From Bradyrhizobium hereditatis (GTDB lineage: Bacteria > Pseudomonadota > Alphaproteobacteria > Rhizobiales > Xanthobacteraceae), in contig NZ_JAGKJK010000001.1 in NCBI RefSeq assembly GCF_020329435.1, positions 682,001 to 746,000 on the forward strand: a stretch of DNA of 64,000 nucleotides. Reading direction: 5' to 3'. The position numbers and the translations under genes are program-made. Below the pieces are notes generated by a model. That model made no database searches, was not told where the DNA came from, and saw only the letters and a program-made list of their open reading frames with translations. Positions 8,466-19,504 of this stretch are shown in pieces. The stretch's first letter is position 1. Each line of letters opens with the position of its first letter.

Positions 8466-10010
8466 GTGCGGTCCAGAAGCATGCCAAAGGAACCAAAAAA
8501 GCTTCGCCTCTTTACCGAGCATGGTTGGCTGATTGCGCTGGCCGTCGCGGTTGGCTTGGTGCTCGGCTTGGCCGGACCCACCTCTGCGCAGTTCTTTGAT
8601 TTCGGCGGATATCAGCAGCGGCCGCCACCGCACCGCGGTGGCGGCTGGTTTGGTAACGAACAACGCGGCGGCGGCTGGCTTGGTAACGACACGTTTGGGC
8701 CATACCAGCAGCAGTATGCGCCGCCGCCTCGTTGGAATGGCCGGCAAGCGCAACCGGTAGTGCGCGAGGATTTTTCCAAGGCGCCGCCGCCCGAGAAGCG
8801 CAACACGGAACCGGAGCGCCACATTCTTGTGCTCGGTGACGCCATGGCAGACTGGCTCGCCTATGGGCTTGAGAATGTCTATGACGATCAGCCCGAGATC
8901 GGTGTGATCCGCAAACACAAGACAGTCTCCGGCCTGATCAAGTATCAGCCGAAGGGCGATCCAGCCGATTGGGCCGCCGCCGCCAAAGGCATTCTGGCTA
9001 CCGAAAAAGCGGACGCTATTGTCGTCATGCTCGGGCTTGATGACCGCGCTGCAATCCGCGAGCCGGCAGCCGAAAAATCCGACAATAAGACAGGCGACAA
9101 GAAGGACGCCGACAAGAAAGACGCCAAGGCCAAACCGGATAGCAAGCCGTCGGACGCAAAACCGGCGGCGAAGCCGGACGGCGCAACCAAGGGGACGGAT
9201 GCCGAATTGTCGCCAGACGACAGTGATGCGCCGTCGGTCACTGGACCGGAGAAGAGCGCGCGTTCGCCGAACGGCCTCCACGAGTTTCGCGAGAAACGCT
9301 GGGTCGAACTCTACATGCAAAAGATCGAGGAGACGATCGGCGTACTCAAGTCCAAGGGTGTGCCAGTGCTGTGGGTGGGTCTGCCAGCGGTACGTGGCTC
9401 CAAGTCGACAGCCGACACGGCGTTTCTGAATACGCTCTATCGGGATGCGGCCGGCAAGACCGGCATCACCTTTCTCGATGTCTGGGACGGATTTGTCGAT
9501 GAAACCGGGCGCTTTTTGCAGCAAGGCCCCGATTTCGAAGGGCAAATCCGCCGGCTGCGCTCCTCCGATGGCGTGTACTTCACCAAGGCCGGAGCGCTTA
9601 AGCTCGCGCATTATGCCGAGCGCGAAATCAACCGGTTGTTGGCTGCGCGTTCCGCGCCGATTGTGCTGCCCACCGAACCGGCAACGCCCGACGCCAGTGC
9701 GCGGCCAGATCAGCCGGCGCCGCGTCCGCTGGCCGGGCCGATCGTTCCCTTGACGGCCCCCTCTGTCGGCACGGATCAATTGCAGGGCGGTCCGGGGTCG
9801 CGGCCGGTAACGATGGATGCGCAAGCAGCTCGGTTCTTGATCACAGGTGAGCCCTTGTCGGCGCCAGCCGGTCGAGCCGACGATTTTGCCTGGCCGCGGC
9901 GAGAAATCGGACGCGAACGGGCCCAGGGCGAGACGCCAATGGCATCACGATTGCTCGACGCCAATGCGCGGGCGCCGGCGGCATCGCCAAAGCCAAAAAA
10001 GCAACGCTAA
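8466..10010 (+). CDS. DUF459 SGNH-hydrolase-like envelope protein
   Basis: The 514-residue protein has an N-terminal hydrophobic anchor or signal (about 20-42). A Gly/Pro/Gln-rich linker follows, then an SGNH-like domain (about 115-400) of the DUF459 type, and a proline-rich basic tail. A Lys/Asp/Ala-rich low-complexity insert sits near 195-265. Block I reads VLGDAMADW, so alanine replaces the usual nucleophile serine. The late block reads DGVYFTKAG, where active enzymes have histidine. Catalysis is therefore doubtful, and a binding or structural role in the periplasm is possible. The GTG start follows GGAGG by ten bases; ATG 8481 is too far from it. The 3' end overlaps the convergent CapA-like gene by 4 bp. 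Confidence 0.75.
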   Translation: MRSRSMPKEPKKLRLFTEHGWLIALAVAVGLVLGLAGPTSAQFFDFGGYQQRPPPHRGGGWFGNEQRGGGWLGNDTFGPYQQQYAPPPRWNGRQAQPVVREDFSKAPPPEKRNTEPERHILVLGDAMADWLAYGLENVYDDQPEIGVIRKHKTVSGLIKYQPKGDPADWAAAAKGILATEKADAIVVMLGLDDRAAIREPAAEKSDNKTGDKKDADKKDAKAKPDSKPSDAKPAAKPDGATKGTDAELSPDDSDAPSVTGPEKSARSPNGLHEFREKRWVELYMQKIEETIGVLKSKGVPVLWVGLPAVRGSKSTADTAFLNTLYRDAAGKTGITFLDVWDGFVDETGRFLQQGPDFEGQIRRLRSSDGVYFTKAGALKLAHYAEREINRLLAARSAPIVLPTEPATPDASARPDQPAPRPLAGPIVPLTAPSVGTDQLQGGPGSRPVTMDAQAARFLITGEPLSAPAGRADDFAWPRREIGRERAQGETPMASRLLDANARAPAASPKPKKQR

Positions 10011-11143
10011 AGTGAGACCACGACGAGTTGCCGTTCGGCGTCAAAGATGACCCTAGTTCCGAACTGCTGACATTCTCGATCGAGGCTTTGCTGGATCCAT
10101 TCCATGTCTCGCCACGATGGAATGGACAGACGAAAGTTCTTGATCTGCAGGGGCACCAGTTTGAGCGCATGGAGGCATCCGCTGGTCGGATCCAGGTCGG
10201 CGAAATACATCAGCACGAGATCGTCACGGTAACGCTCGTAACCGGGGATCCCTTCATAGTCGTTCAGAAAATCACCGCAGCCATAGAGAATGAGACGATC
10301 TCGATAGATTTCGATCGCTCTGGGATGATGCGAAGAATGCCCGTGAACGATCGACACCCCTGCCTTGTCGATGAGGGTCCGGGCCAGAACTTTCTGCTCA
10401 TGGGGAATGTGATATCCCCAATTGGATCCCCAATGGATCGAAACGACGACGAGATCGCCCGGCCTCCTCTGCGACATGACCTGGTGGGCGATCTCCGACG
10501 CACTCGCCTCGGAGAGGTCGGGCAGCAGGTTGACGCCTGGAGCGTCTGCTGTCGCAGCCCATTCGAGCGGGACGCCGCTCGATGTTGATCCGAACGAAAA
10601 GATCAGGAGACGCGCTCTGGCAAGGTTAAGCACCGCGGGTGCGAGCGCTTCGCGATCGTTGCGTCCTGCACCCGTCGCTTTGACGTTGAGTTTCTGCAGG
10701 GTCGTCAGCGTCTCAAGCAGGCCGGCGCGGCCCCAGTCGAGCACATGGTTGTTGGACAATACACAGCAGTCGATCTTGGCGGCCACGAGACATTCGGCAT
10801 TCTCGGGGCTCATGCGATAGTTGATGCCTTTGTTTGCGCGGTCGCCGCTGCGGGTGACAGCCGTTTCGAGATTGATGATCCGCGCGTCAGGCTGCATGCG
10901 CTCCAATTGATCCAATGCGGCGCCCCAAACGTAGGATGCCCCGTTACGTCGCGGAATGGAGCCGTTTGCCTGTTCGGCGAGCAGCACGTAGCCTTCCGCC
11001 GATCGCATGTAATCTTCGTAAATCTCGGGGCTGCAGGGGTGCGCCAGCACCTGGTCGATACCACGGCCGCACATCACATCTCCGCAGAGAAAGAGCCGCA
11101 CTGATTCTCTGGGCGCAGCGGGCAATCGTCTTTCCTCGGGCAT
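10007..11143 (-). CDS. CapA-family (poly-gamma-glutamate synthesis type) metallophosphatase-like protein
   Basis: The 378-residue protein shows the CapA pattern: a first strand FLCGDVMCGRG, an INLETAVT block, SNNHVLDWG, an HWG segment and a late VHGHSSHHP/YGCGDFLND region. CapA proteins carry a calcineurin-like fold and take part in capsule or gamma-polyglutamate export or turnover in Gram-positives. In Proteobacteria their role is largely unknown. No signal peptide is visible. The ATG at 11143 has GGAG eight bases upstream and is preferred to the GTG at 11149. It follows the metallo-beta-lactamase gene by 22 bp, so the two are probably co-transcribed. No capsule genes are nearby. Confidence 0.85.
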   Translation of the reverse strand: MPEERRLPAAPRESVRLFLCGDVMCGRGIDQVLAHPCSPEIYEDYMRSAEGYVLLAEQANGSIPRRNGASYVWGAALDQLERMQPDARIINLETAVTRSGDRANKGINYRMSPENAECLVAAKIDCCVLSNNHVLDWGRAGLLETLTTLQKLNVKATGAGRNDREALAPAVLNLARARLLIFSFGSTSSGVPLEWAATADAPGVNLLPDLSEASASEIAHQVMSQRRPGDLVVVSIHWGSNWGYHIPHEQKVLARTLIDKAGVSIVHGHSSHHPRAIEIYRDRLILYGCGDFLNDYEGIPGYERYRDDLVLMYFADLDPTSGCLHALKLVPLQIKNFRLSIPSWRDMEWIQQSLDRECQQFGTRVIFDAERQLVVVSL

Positions 11144-11165
11144 GAACACTGCTCCGGAATCCGCG

Positions 11166-12173
11166 TCAGGCGGAAGATCCTCGGAATGCCGCCATCACCT
11201 CGGCCAGCATCCGCTCCTGCTCTCCCGAATAGCGCGGAGAAAAGTGAAACGGCTCGACGCGGTGCACATTTGCCTCCCGCGCAATTTCTCCCGCAGCTGT
11301 TGTTGTAAGGTGGCCTCGCCCCCTCGCCAATTCGGCGTCCGCCGCGGCAAATGCGGCCTCAATGAAGAGGATGTCCGCATTCTGAACGAGCGCCACGATG
11401 GCGGCCCGATTGGACGGCGTGTCGGCTACATCGGTAACATAAGCGATTTTCTGACCGGCGGCGACCGTCAAGAGATCGCGCAGGCTGCCAAGTGGCACAA
11501 GACGACCATCTGATGTCGCCGGTCCGTCGATATGGACCAGATGATCGTCCGCGCGACGCTCGACAACGGCCTGCTTGAGCGAGCGCAACCACGGGCCAAC
11601 GGGAAGTCCACGCTCCGACAGTCGGTTCTTCCAGATGTTCACATGCGCCGCTTCCTGCAGGGCAAAGGCAAGGCAGGGCGTTCCGTGTTCAAGGATCGCG
11701 GCCGAGACGCGATGGGTCGGCTCGTCGCAGAGTACGCCGGCAGAGGTTTTCTGTGAGGCTAATGGCTCCGCGGCAAAGGCCTTCCTCAGGCGGAACCGTG
11801 TCGTAGGCATGGAATTCGGCGTTTCGAATTCACTCACAACGAAAACAAGATCGCAAGGATAGGCTTCGACCAGATTCCATCGATAGGCCTGAAGCTTGTG
11901 AAACACGCGCTCCGCGAAGCCGGGCGGACCGTAGAGCTGCACCGTTTTCTCGCGCCCGACCAGCAAACGGAGCAGATGGTCGAAGCCGACGAAATGGTCG
12001 ATATGCGCATGCGAGACGAAGATCTGGTCGACACGTCGTATCTTCCGCGCTGACAGAGAAGCGATTTCTCCGACGTCGAACAGCAGACTGTGCTTTTCGA
12101 ACATCGTCTCCACATAGATCGTCGGGTCGCCATAGCGACCATTGACGAGGCTCGGATGGAAGATCGGTCGCAT
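11166..12173 (-). CDS. RNase Z-like metallo-beta-lactamase-fold hydrolase
   Basis: The 335-residue protein has the zinc motif HAHIDH (H55, H57, D59, H60), a downstream EHGTPCLAF histidine, a YVTDVADT aspartate and an HFSPRYSG histidine near the C-terminus. This set and order fit the RNase Z/ElaC branch of the metallo-beta-lactamase fold. It is longer than many tRNase Z proteins and differs in its middle part. It could therefore be tRNA 3'-end nuclease or a phosphodiesterase with another substrate. It is the first gene of a pair with the CapA-like protein. There is no signal peptide, so it acts in the cytoplasm. Confidence 0.82.
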   Translation of the reverse strand: MRPIFHPSLVNGRYGDPTIYVETMFEKHSLLFDVGEIASLSARKIRRVDQIFVSHAHIDHFVGFDHLLRLLVGREKTVQLYGPPGFAERVFHKLQAYRWNLVEAYPCDLVFVVSEFETPNSMPTTRFRLRKAFAAEPLASQKTSAGVLCDEPTHRVSAAILEHGTPCLAFALQEAAHVNIWKNRLSERGLPVGPWLRSLKQAVVERRADDHLVHIDGPATSDGRLVPLGSLRDLLTVAAGQKIAYVTDVADTPSNRAAIVALVQNADILFIEAAFAAADAELARGRGHLTTTAAGEIAREANVHRVEPFHFSPRYSGEQERMLAEVMAAFRGSSA

Positions 12174-12505
12174 CGCAAGCTACTCTGCCGCAACGGGTTT
12201 TCCACGCATCTCAGGCGCGTCATACTAGCTTCATCGCACAAGACCCTTTGTATACCGCGGCTGATTTTGGCCAATGTCCGATGAACTTCCCGGATGTAAT
12301 CAGAGTTATTGGATTCTGCACCGGGCAAGGTCGAGCCAAACTGCCGCAATCGGATCGCGCCCGCGCCTAGCACCGTCAAGGCCACTCGGAGCGAGTGTGG
12401 TGAACATAGTTCCGCGCCGCACCGCGACCAGAGTTGAGATCGGCGAGCCGGATCTGGAAGAACTCGTCAAGCCCGAGCCGATGTCTCAGCCTGATGGAGA
12501 GAGCC
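12174..12505. other. Intergenic gap between divergent genes, nothing recognised
   Basis: These 332 bases separate the RNase Z-like gene (minus) from the YbhB-like gene (plus). Both promoters should be here, but I found no clear -35/-10 pair, palindrome or small gene. Confidence 0.5.
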
Positions 12506-12955
12506 ATGAAGCTCGTTTCAAACGCCTTCGCCGACGGGGCAGCAATTCCTCGGCGTTTCACCTGCGATGGAGAAAACCTGTCGCCGCCTTTGCAATGGTC
12601 CGGCGCGCCAGCCGAAACGCAAAGTTTTGTTCTGCTCTGCGATGATCCCGATGCGCCCGGTGGAACGTGGCATCATTGGGCGGTTTACGATATTCCCCCA
12701 GTGCTAACGGAGCTCACGGACGGGGCCGCGCAAAACACGAACTTGAAGCAGGCAGCCAACGATTTTCGGAAGGTCGGCTATGGCGGCCCGTGTCCACCAC
12801 ATGGCCATGGACGTCATCACTATCACTTCCGGTTGCTCGCCCTCTCGACGGACCATCTTCCGGCAACGGCCGGAGCGTCCTGTCGTGATATTGAGCGAGA
12901 GGCGCGCAAGCACGCGATCACAGAAGCGATCCTCGTTGGCTGGTATGAGAGATAG
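12506..12955 (+). CDS. YbhB/YbcL (PEBP, Raf-kinase-inhibitor-like) family protein
   Basis: The 149-residue protein has the phosphatidylethanolamine-binding fold signatures: FTCDGENLSPPLQW, LLCDDPDAP, WHHWAVYDIP and GPCPPHGHGRHHYHF. This is close to the full ligand-pocket set of bacterial YbhB proteins, and the length is normal. The bacterial function is uncertain; small-anion or lipid-headgroup binding is assumed for the fold. The ATG at 12506 is preceded by GGAGAGAG. It has no signal peptide, so it is cytoplasmic. It is convergent with gyrA, with a palindromic repeat between. Confidence 0.93.
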   Translation: MKLVSNAFADGAAIPRRFTCDGENLSPPLQWSGAPAETQSFVLLCDDPDAPGGTWHHWAVYDIPPVLTELTDGAAQNTNLKQAANDFRKVGYGGPCPPHGHGRHHYHFRLLALSTDHLPATAGASCRDIEREARKHAITEAILVGWYER

Positions 12956-12961
12956 CGTCGT

Positions 12962-13037
12962 AGTCCGGATGAGCGAAGCGAGATCCGGGGACAGTCTTTC
13001 CGCGGATGAAGTTTCCCGGATGTCGCTCCGCTCATCA
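12962..13037. repeat. Imperfect palindromic repeat between convergent genes
   Basis: The arm GATGAGCGAAGCGAGATCCG (12968 onward) pairs with CGGATGTCGCTCCGCTCATC near the right end, matching at about 20 of 22 positions when extended. It fills the gap between the YbhB-like gene and gyrA and could act as a two-way terminator. Confidence 0.7.
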
Positions 13038-13050
13038 CTCCAGGCCGGCC

Positions 13051-15777
<2,727 letters not shown>

Positions 15778-15980
15778 AGGGGAAATCCAGTCAGTTCTCA
15801 GTCAGGAATCATATAGCGCATCGTGGGTCCGATCACCACCCCGTAACGATCGGGATGAGCTGTTTTTCCGCTCGTTTTTTCATGGACTTACGGCATTGCA
15901 AGAAAGTCTTCCAAGCGTTCTTGAAACGGCCGGTTCCGGGCCGGAAAATGCCGGCAGGAAGGTGTCTTCCTACCCCAGTT

Positions 15981-16379
15981 TCAAGGGCCGAAAACCACCG
16001 CATGCATGATCCGTCCCGGCAGGAAAGTGAACGCGCCGGCGATGATCAGCGCGCCGAAGAAGATCGATGTCATCGCCTTCTTGTGGCCGCTGACATTGTG
16101 CCGCCGCGCATACAGGACCGCGAGCACCAGCATGACCGGCACGAAGATCGACAGGAGATGGATCGGGCTGAATGGCCCGACCATGCGGATCTCGTGGATC
16201 CAGAGCGAGCTGATTGCCACCGCCGCCATCAGCACCACCCAGATCCAGCCGATGGTCCGGTGCGGCAGCGTCCCCTTCGGGGCCACGAACTGCACGACGC
16301 CGAGCGCGAAGGCCGCCATTGCGGCGAAGGCGTGTAGCGGGATCGTTCCGGGGGCCTCCAGCAGCGGTGCGAGGCTCAT
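15981..16379 (-). CDS. DUF2306-type four-helix membrane protein
   Basis: The 132-residue protein has four predicted membrane helices with short loops. Histidines occur at the membrane boundary (LHAF, PHRTIGW, WIHEIR, HLLS, GHKKAM), which is the pattern of the DUF2306 predicted membrane proteins. Conserved histidines could bind haem or metal, but no function is established. It lies 200 bp downstream of the gyrA start region and 240 bp from ssb, with no sign of an operon. The AT-rich stretch upstream (16425-16460) probably holds its promoter. Confidence 0.78.
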   Translation of the reverse strand: MSLAPLLEAPGTIPLHAFAAMAAFALGVVQFVAPKGTLPHRTIGWIWVVLMAAVAISSLWIHEIRMVGPFSPIHLLSIFVPVMLVLAVLYARRHNVSGHKKAMTSIFFGALIIAGAFTFLPGRIMHAVVFGP

Positions 16380-16619
16380 GGCGCGCGCTCCAGATCGGTT
16401 TGGCGTTCGAGGCTGGGCGCAGTTTACGTAAAATAGCTCATGTAAAAATTAATAGCAGCAAGCGGCCGCGCGGTGCGGATCACAGCACGGCTGTCGCGGG
16501 CACTGCAGCCAAATGCGGATGGTTCTCGCGGCGGCACATTGATCGCTGAAGCAGGCGCAAAACACTGCCTCTCGCGAGCGAATTCCTGCAAGCCAAATGC
16601 GCCAGTCGTGCGCCCTGCG

Positions 16620-17105
16620 CTAGAACGGGATGTCGTCGTCCATGTCGCTATTGCGGCTGCCAGCCGCTACAGCGCGCCGCGGCGCCGAGCTAACCGGGCC
16701 GCTGGAGCCGAAATCGTCCGCATCGTCGGAGCCGAAGCCGCCGCCCCCGCCGCCACGGCCGTCGAGCATGGTCAGGTTCGAGTTGAAGCCCTGCAACACG
16801 ACTTCGGTCGAGTATTTGTCGACGCCGCTCTGGTCGGTCCATTTGCGCGTCTGCAACTGGCCCTCGATGTAAACCTTGGCGCCCTTCTTCAGATACTGCT
16901 CGGCGACCTTACAGAGGCCCTCGTTGAAGATCACGACGCGGTGCCACTCGGTCTTTTCCTTGCGCTCGCCGGTGGCCTTGTCGCGCCAGGTTTCCGACGT
17001 CGCGACGCTCAGGTTGGCGATCGGTCGCCCGTCCTGTGTGCGCCGGATTTCAGGATCCTTGCCGAGGTTGCCGACCAGAATCACCTTGTTCACGCTTCCC
17101 GCCAT
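16620..17105 (-). CDS. ssb: Single-stranded DNA-binding protein
   Basis: The 161-residue SSB has an N-terminal OB fold ([17 protein letters not shown], then WHRVVIF). A glycine-rich linker follows and the acidic tip DMDDDIPF, which recruits repair and replication partners. It binds single-stranded DNA as a tetramer. The ATG at 17105 has GGAGAG six bases upstream; the open frame further upstream is not part of the protein. A LexA-type box 197 bp upstream suggests SOS control. In many alphaproteobacteria ssb and uvrA are adjacent and divergent. Here two outer-membrane protein genes lie between them. Confidence 0.97.
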   Translation of the reverse strand: MAGSVNKVILVGNLGKDPEIRRTQDGRPIANLSVATSETWRDKATGERKEKTEWHRVVIFNEGLCKVAEQYLKKGAKVYIEGQLQTRKWTDQSGVDKYSTEVVLQGFNSNLTMLDGRGGGGGGFGSDDADDFGSSGPVSSAPRRAVAAGSRNSDMDDDIPF

Positions 17106-17301
17106 CGCCGCTCTCCACTCGATATTGCCGGCAAAAATCCTGGTCCGGCCGCTCCGTCTGCAATTCTTGACCTGTCGCTTGTCTGACTTCCGCGTCCGCT
17201 TCCGGACTTCCGAATTGACCCTATACGCTCGCAGGCCGCACTGACCTCGCGATCCCTTCGCAAATCGGCGGTTATCCACATATAGCATCACGAGGCCATA
17301 T

Positions 17302-17316
17302 GTTCCAGCTTTGTTC
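17302..17316. promoter_or_regulatory. LexA (SOS) box upstream of ssb
   Basis: GTTC-CAGCTTT-GTTC is an exact match to the alphaproteobacterial LexA box GTTC-N7-GTTC. It lies 197 bp upstream of the ssb start, in the roughly 500 bp gap between ssb and the first barrel gene. The rest of that gap holds only the conserved block described at 17488. Confidence 0.75.
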
Positions 17317-17487
17317 CATCGCGCCTCGCTCACGCCGCCTCATCGGGTCACGCAACCAAAAGGCGAGTCGCTGGTACTGGAGAGGAATCGGACAGCCATG
17401 CTGACGGACCTTACGGTTCCCGTCGAGTTCCAGTTATCCTAAACAAATCATTACGTTGGTTCCATACACTTGGTTCTGCAGTGTGAC

Positions 17488-17524
17488 TTTTGGGAGACGC
17501 TATTTTGGCGCGAGTCACGGTATA
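17488..17524 (+). promoter_or_regulatory. 37-bp block shared by the two tandem barrel genes (copy A)
   Basis: This block begins TTTTGGGAGAC and ends CG-TATA. It matches the block at 18504-18540 without gaps at about 26 of 37 positions, including all 11 leading bases. It lies 85 bp before the first barrel gene. A shared promoter or untranslated-leader control element is likely. Confidence 0.5.
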
Positions 17525-17608
17525 GACATGATCCAACGGCGCGGGCGCTCGCGTCATTTTTGGAACGCTTCGGGACCAGCGAGAAGCGGACAATATCTGG
17601 AGATGGAC

Positions 17609-18358
17609 ATGAAGAAGGTTTGGTTAGCTTCGGTTGCCCTCATCGCGTTCGCTGCGCCTGCTGCGGCTGCCGACCTTGCTGCGCGCCCCTACACCAAGGC
17701 GCCGCCGCCCGCGGTCGCCACCCTGTACGACTGGAGCGGCTTCTACATCGGCGGCAATGGCGGCTGGGGTACGAGCCGCAAGTGTTGGGACTTCGTCACG
17801 CCGGCCGGCGCCTTCGTCGGGGCCGAAGGTTGTCATGACGCAGACGGCGGCACCGCTGGCGGTCAGATCGGCTATCGCTGGCAGGCCGGCACCTGGGTGT
17901 TCGGTGTTGAAGGCCAGGGCAACTGGGCCGACTTCCAGGGCAGCAATGTGAGCCTGCTTTTCCCCGCCGCCAGGAACGAGTCGCGAATCGACGCATTCGG
18001 CCTCATCACGGGCCAGGTCGGTTACGCGGCCAACAACGTTCTGTTCTACGTCAAGGGCGGTGCGGCCGTTACGGCGGATCGTTTCCGCGTCTTTGATGTC
18101 CCCACCGGCGTGCTGGTTGCCACGACCGGTGATGACACCCGCTGGGGCGCCAGCGTCGGCGCGGGCATCGAATTCGGCTTCGCACCCAACTGGTCGGCCG
18201 GCGTCGAGTACAATCACCTGTTCATGCAGGACCGCACCCACACCTTCGTCACACCGGCTGGCGTCTTCAGCGGCACCGACAACATCAGCCAGGATGTGGA
18301 TCTCGTCACCGTCCGCGTGAACTACCGATGGGGTGGCCCGACCATCGCGAGATACTGA
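17609..18358 (+). CDS. Omp25/31-family outer-membrane beta-barrel protein (first of a tandem pair)
   Basis: The 249-residue precursor has a signal peptide ending in APAAAADL, then the rhizobial hallmark AARPYTKAP and YDWSGFYIGGNGGWG. Alternating beta strands, such as [16 protein letters not shown] and [15 protein letters not shown], make up an eight-stranded barrel. Proteins of this family are abundant structural or adhesion barrels of Brucella and rhizobia. The ATG at 17609 has GGAG six bases upstream; the ATG at 17603 overlaps that site. It has two cysteines in its first surface loop (CWDF and GCHD) that its neighbour lacks. A strong terminator follows. Confidence 0.9.
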   Translation: MKKVWLASVALIAFAAPAAAADLAARPYTKAPPPAVATLYDWSGFYIGGNGGWGTSRKCWDFVTPAGAFVGAEGCHDADGGTAGGQIGYRWQAGTWVFGVEGQGNWADFQGSNVSLLFPAARNESRIDAFGLITGQVGYAANNVLFYVKGGAAVTADRFRVFDVPTGVLVATTGDDTRWGASVGAGIEFGFAPNWSAGVEYNHLFMQDRTHTFVTPAGVFSGTDNISQDVDLVTVRVNYRWGGPTIARY

Positions 18359-18385
18359 TCGCTGCGACAGCATACGGGAATACGG

Positions 18386-18413
18386 AAAGGCCGGCGTGAC
18401 GCCGGCCTTTTTG
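18386..18413 (+). terminator. Rho-independent terminator after the first barrel gene
   Basis: AAA precedes an 8-bp perfect stem, GGCCGGCG/CGCCGGCC, with a TGA loop, followed by TTTTTG. Confidence 0.9.
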
Positions 18414-18452
18414 TTTGGTTGTACCGGGAACTTATTTGGTTGTACCGGGAAC
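18414..18452 (+). repeat. Two 18-bp perfect direct repeats
   Basis: TTTGGTTGTACCGGGAAC occurs at 18414-18431 and 18435-18452, a 21-bp period with TTA between. It lies directly after the terminator, in the leader of the second barrel gene. It may be a double regulator site or a slippage duplication. Confidence 0.85.
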
Positions 18453-18472
18453 CGTGAATGCCCGCGACGGTT
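18448..18472 (+). promoter_or_regulatory. Possible EcfG-type (general stress) promoter of the second barrel gene
   Basis: GGAAC at 18448-18452 is followed after 17 bases by GTT (18470-18472), the GGAAC-N16/18-GTT pattern of the alphaproteobacterial stress sigma factor. The base before GTT is G rather than the usual C. Several such matches are expected by chance in 64 kb. Confidence 0.3.
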
Positions 18473-18503
18473 GCAAAATACCTATATTTGCCGCCGATGT
18501 GGT

Positions 18504-18540
18504 TTTTGGGAGACAGGATTCCGGCGACGGTTTCGCTATA
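18504..18540 (+). promoter_or_regulatory. 37-bp block shared by the two tandem barrel genes (copy B)
   Basis: This is the second copy of the TTTTGGGAGAC ... CG-TATA block, 64 bp before the second barrel gene. The constant internal spacing and different distance to the start codon point to a DNA or RNA control element rather than coding constraint. Confidence 0.5.
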
Positions 18541-18604
18541 TGGGCTAGCCAACCTCAAATTGACCACTCCCGCAGTTGCGTTGGAAATGCCGAAAGGAAG
18601 AAAC

Positions 18605-19336
18605 GTGAAGAAGATTTTGCTGATGACGACCGGTCTGATCGCGCTCGGGATGGCGCCCGCGATCGCCGCCGATCTTGCCGCACGGCCCTATACCAAAGCG
18701 CCGATCGCGGTTGCAGCGTACAACTGGAGCGGCTTCTACGCCGGCATTAACGGCGGCTGGGGATCGAGCCGCCAGAGTTGGTACGACGCGGGCTTCTCGC
18801 TGGGCAGCCATGACGCAACTGGCGGCACCGTCGGTGGTCAGATCGGCTATCGCTGGCAGGCTGGTACGTGGGTGTTCGGCGTTGAAGCGCAGGGCAACTG
18901 GGCTGACTTCCACGGCAGCAATGTGATCCCGCTTGTTGTTCCGTCGATTACCAATGACACTCGTGTCGATGCCTTCGGCCTGTTCACCGGTCAGGTCGGC
19001 TACGCTGCGAACAACGTCCTGTTCTACGTCAAGGGCGGCGCCGCCGTGACCTCCAATCGCTACCGTATGCTCGCGAGTGCCACCGGTGCCCAGATCGCCA
19101 ACGGCGTCGATGATACCCGCTGGGGTGGCGTGGTCGGCGTCGGCCTGGAGTATGGCTTCGCCCCGAATTGGTCGGCCGGCATCGAATACAATCACATGTT
19201 CATGCAGGACAAGACCTATAACTTCGTGACCAACGGCGTCGTCTTCCCGGCTGGCCTACTGCTGGCCAACGGCCGCATCAGTCAGGACGTTGATATCGTT
19301 ACCGCTCGCATCAACTATAAGTTTGGCGGATACTGA
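18605..19336 (+). CDS. Omp25/31-family outer-membrane beta-barrel protein (second of a tandem pair)
   Basis: The 243-residue precursor is a clear paralogue of the preceding barrel. It shares the signal-peptide end and AARPYTKAP, then [29 protein letters not shown] and [18 protein letters not shown]. The differences are concentrated in the predicted surface loops, and the cysteines of the first copy are missing. The likely start is GTG at 18605 after AGGAAG; the in-frame ATG at 18587 would add six residues. Gene duplication followed by loop divergence is the simple explanation. Its own terminator follows, so the two barrels are separate transcripts. Confidence 0.9.
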   Translation: MKKILLMTTGLIALGMAPAIAADLAARPYTKAPIAVAAYNWSGFYAGINGGWGSSRQSWYDAGFSLGSHDATGGTVGGQIGYRWQAGTWVFGVEAQGNWADFHGSNVIPLVVPSITNDTRVDAFGLFTGQVGYAANNVLFYVKGGAAVTSNRYRMLASATGAQIANGVDDTRWGGVVGVGLEYGFAPNWSAGIEYNHMFMQDKTYNFVTNGVVFPAGLLLANGRISQDVDIVTARINYKFGGY

Positions 19337-19362
19337 TCTCCGCATTGGAGTTCCAACATGAG

Positions 19363-19392
19363 AAAAGGCCGGTCTTGCGCCGGCCTTTTTTT
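19363..19392 (+). terminator. Rho-independent terminator after the second barrel gene
   Basis: AAAA precedes the stem GGCCGG/CCGGCC with a seven-base loop, followed by seven T. Confidence 0.9.
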
Positions 19393-19489
19393 GCGCGGTC
19401 TCGGTCCGAGCTGCTGACGACTGCTGCCAAAATATCCTCGCGCAAACAATCCGTTGATGACTCGCACGCGACACTGGAAATTCCCTGTC

Positions 19490-19504
19490 GTTCTTCCTAT
19501 GTTC
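19490..19504. promoter_or_regulatory. LexA (SOS) box upstream of uvrA
   Basis: GTTC-TTCCTAT-GTTC matches GTTC-N7-GTTC exactly, 91 bp before the uvrA start. The bases just after it (GTTCCGGCTTTC) resemble the ssb box sequence GTTCCAGCTTTG. Confidence 0.8.

Noticed and set aside
8316-9824. Long open frame (502 codons) on the minus strand
   Set aside because: It is opposite the DUF459 gene, has Arg/Leu-rich composition without any family motif, and lacks a good ribosome site.
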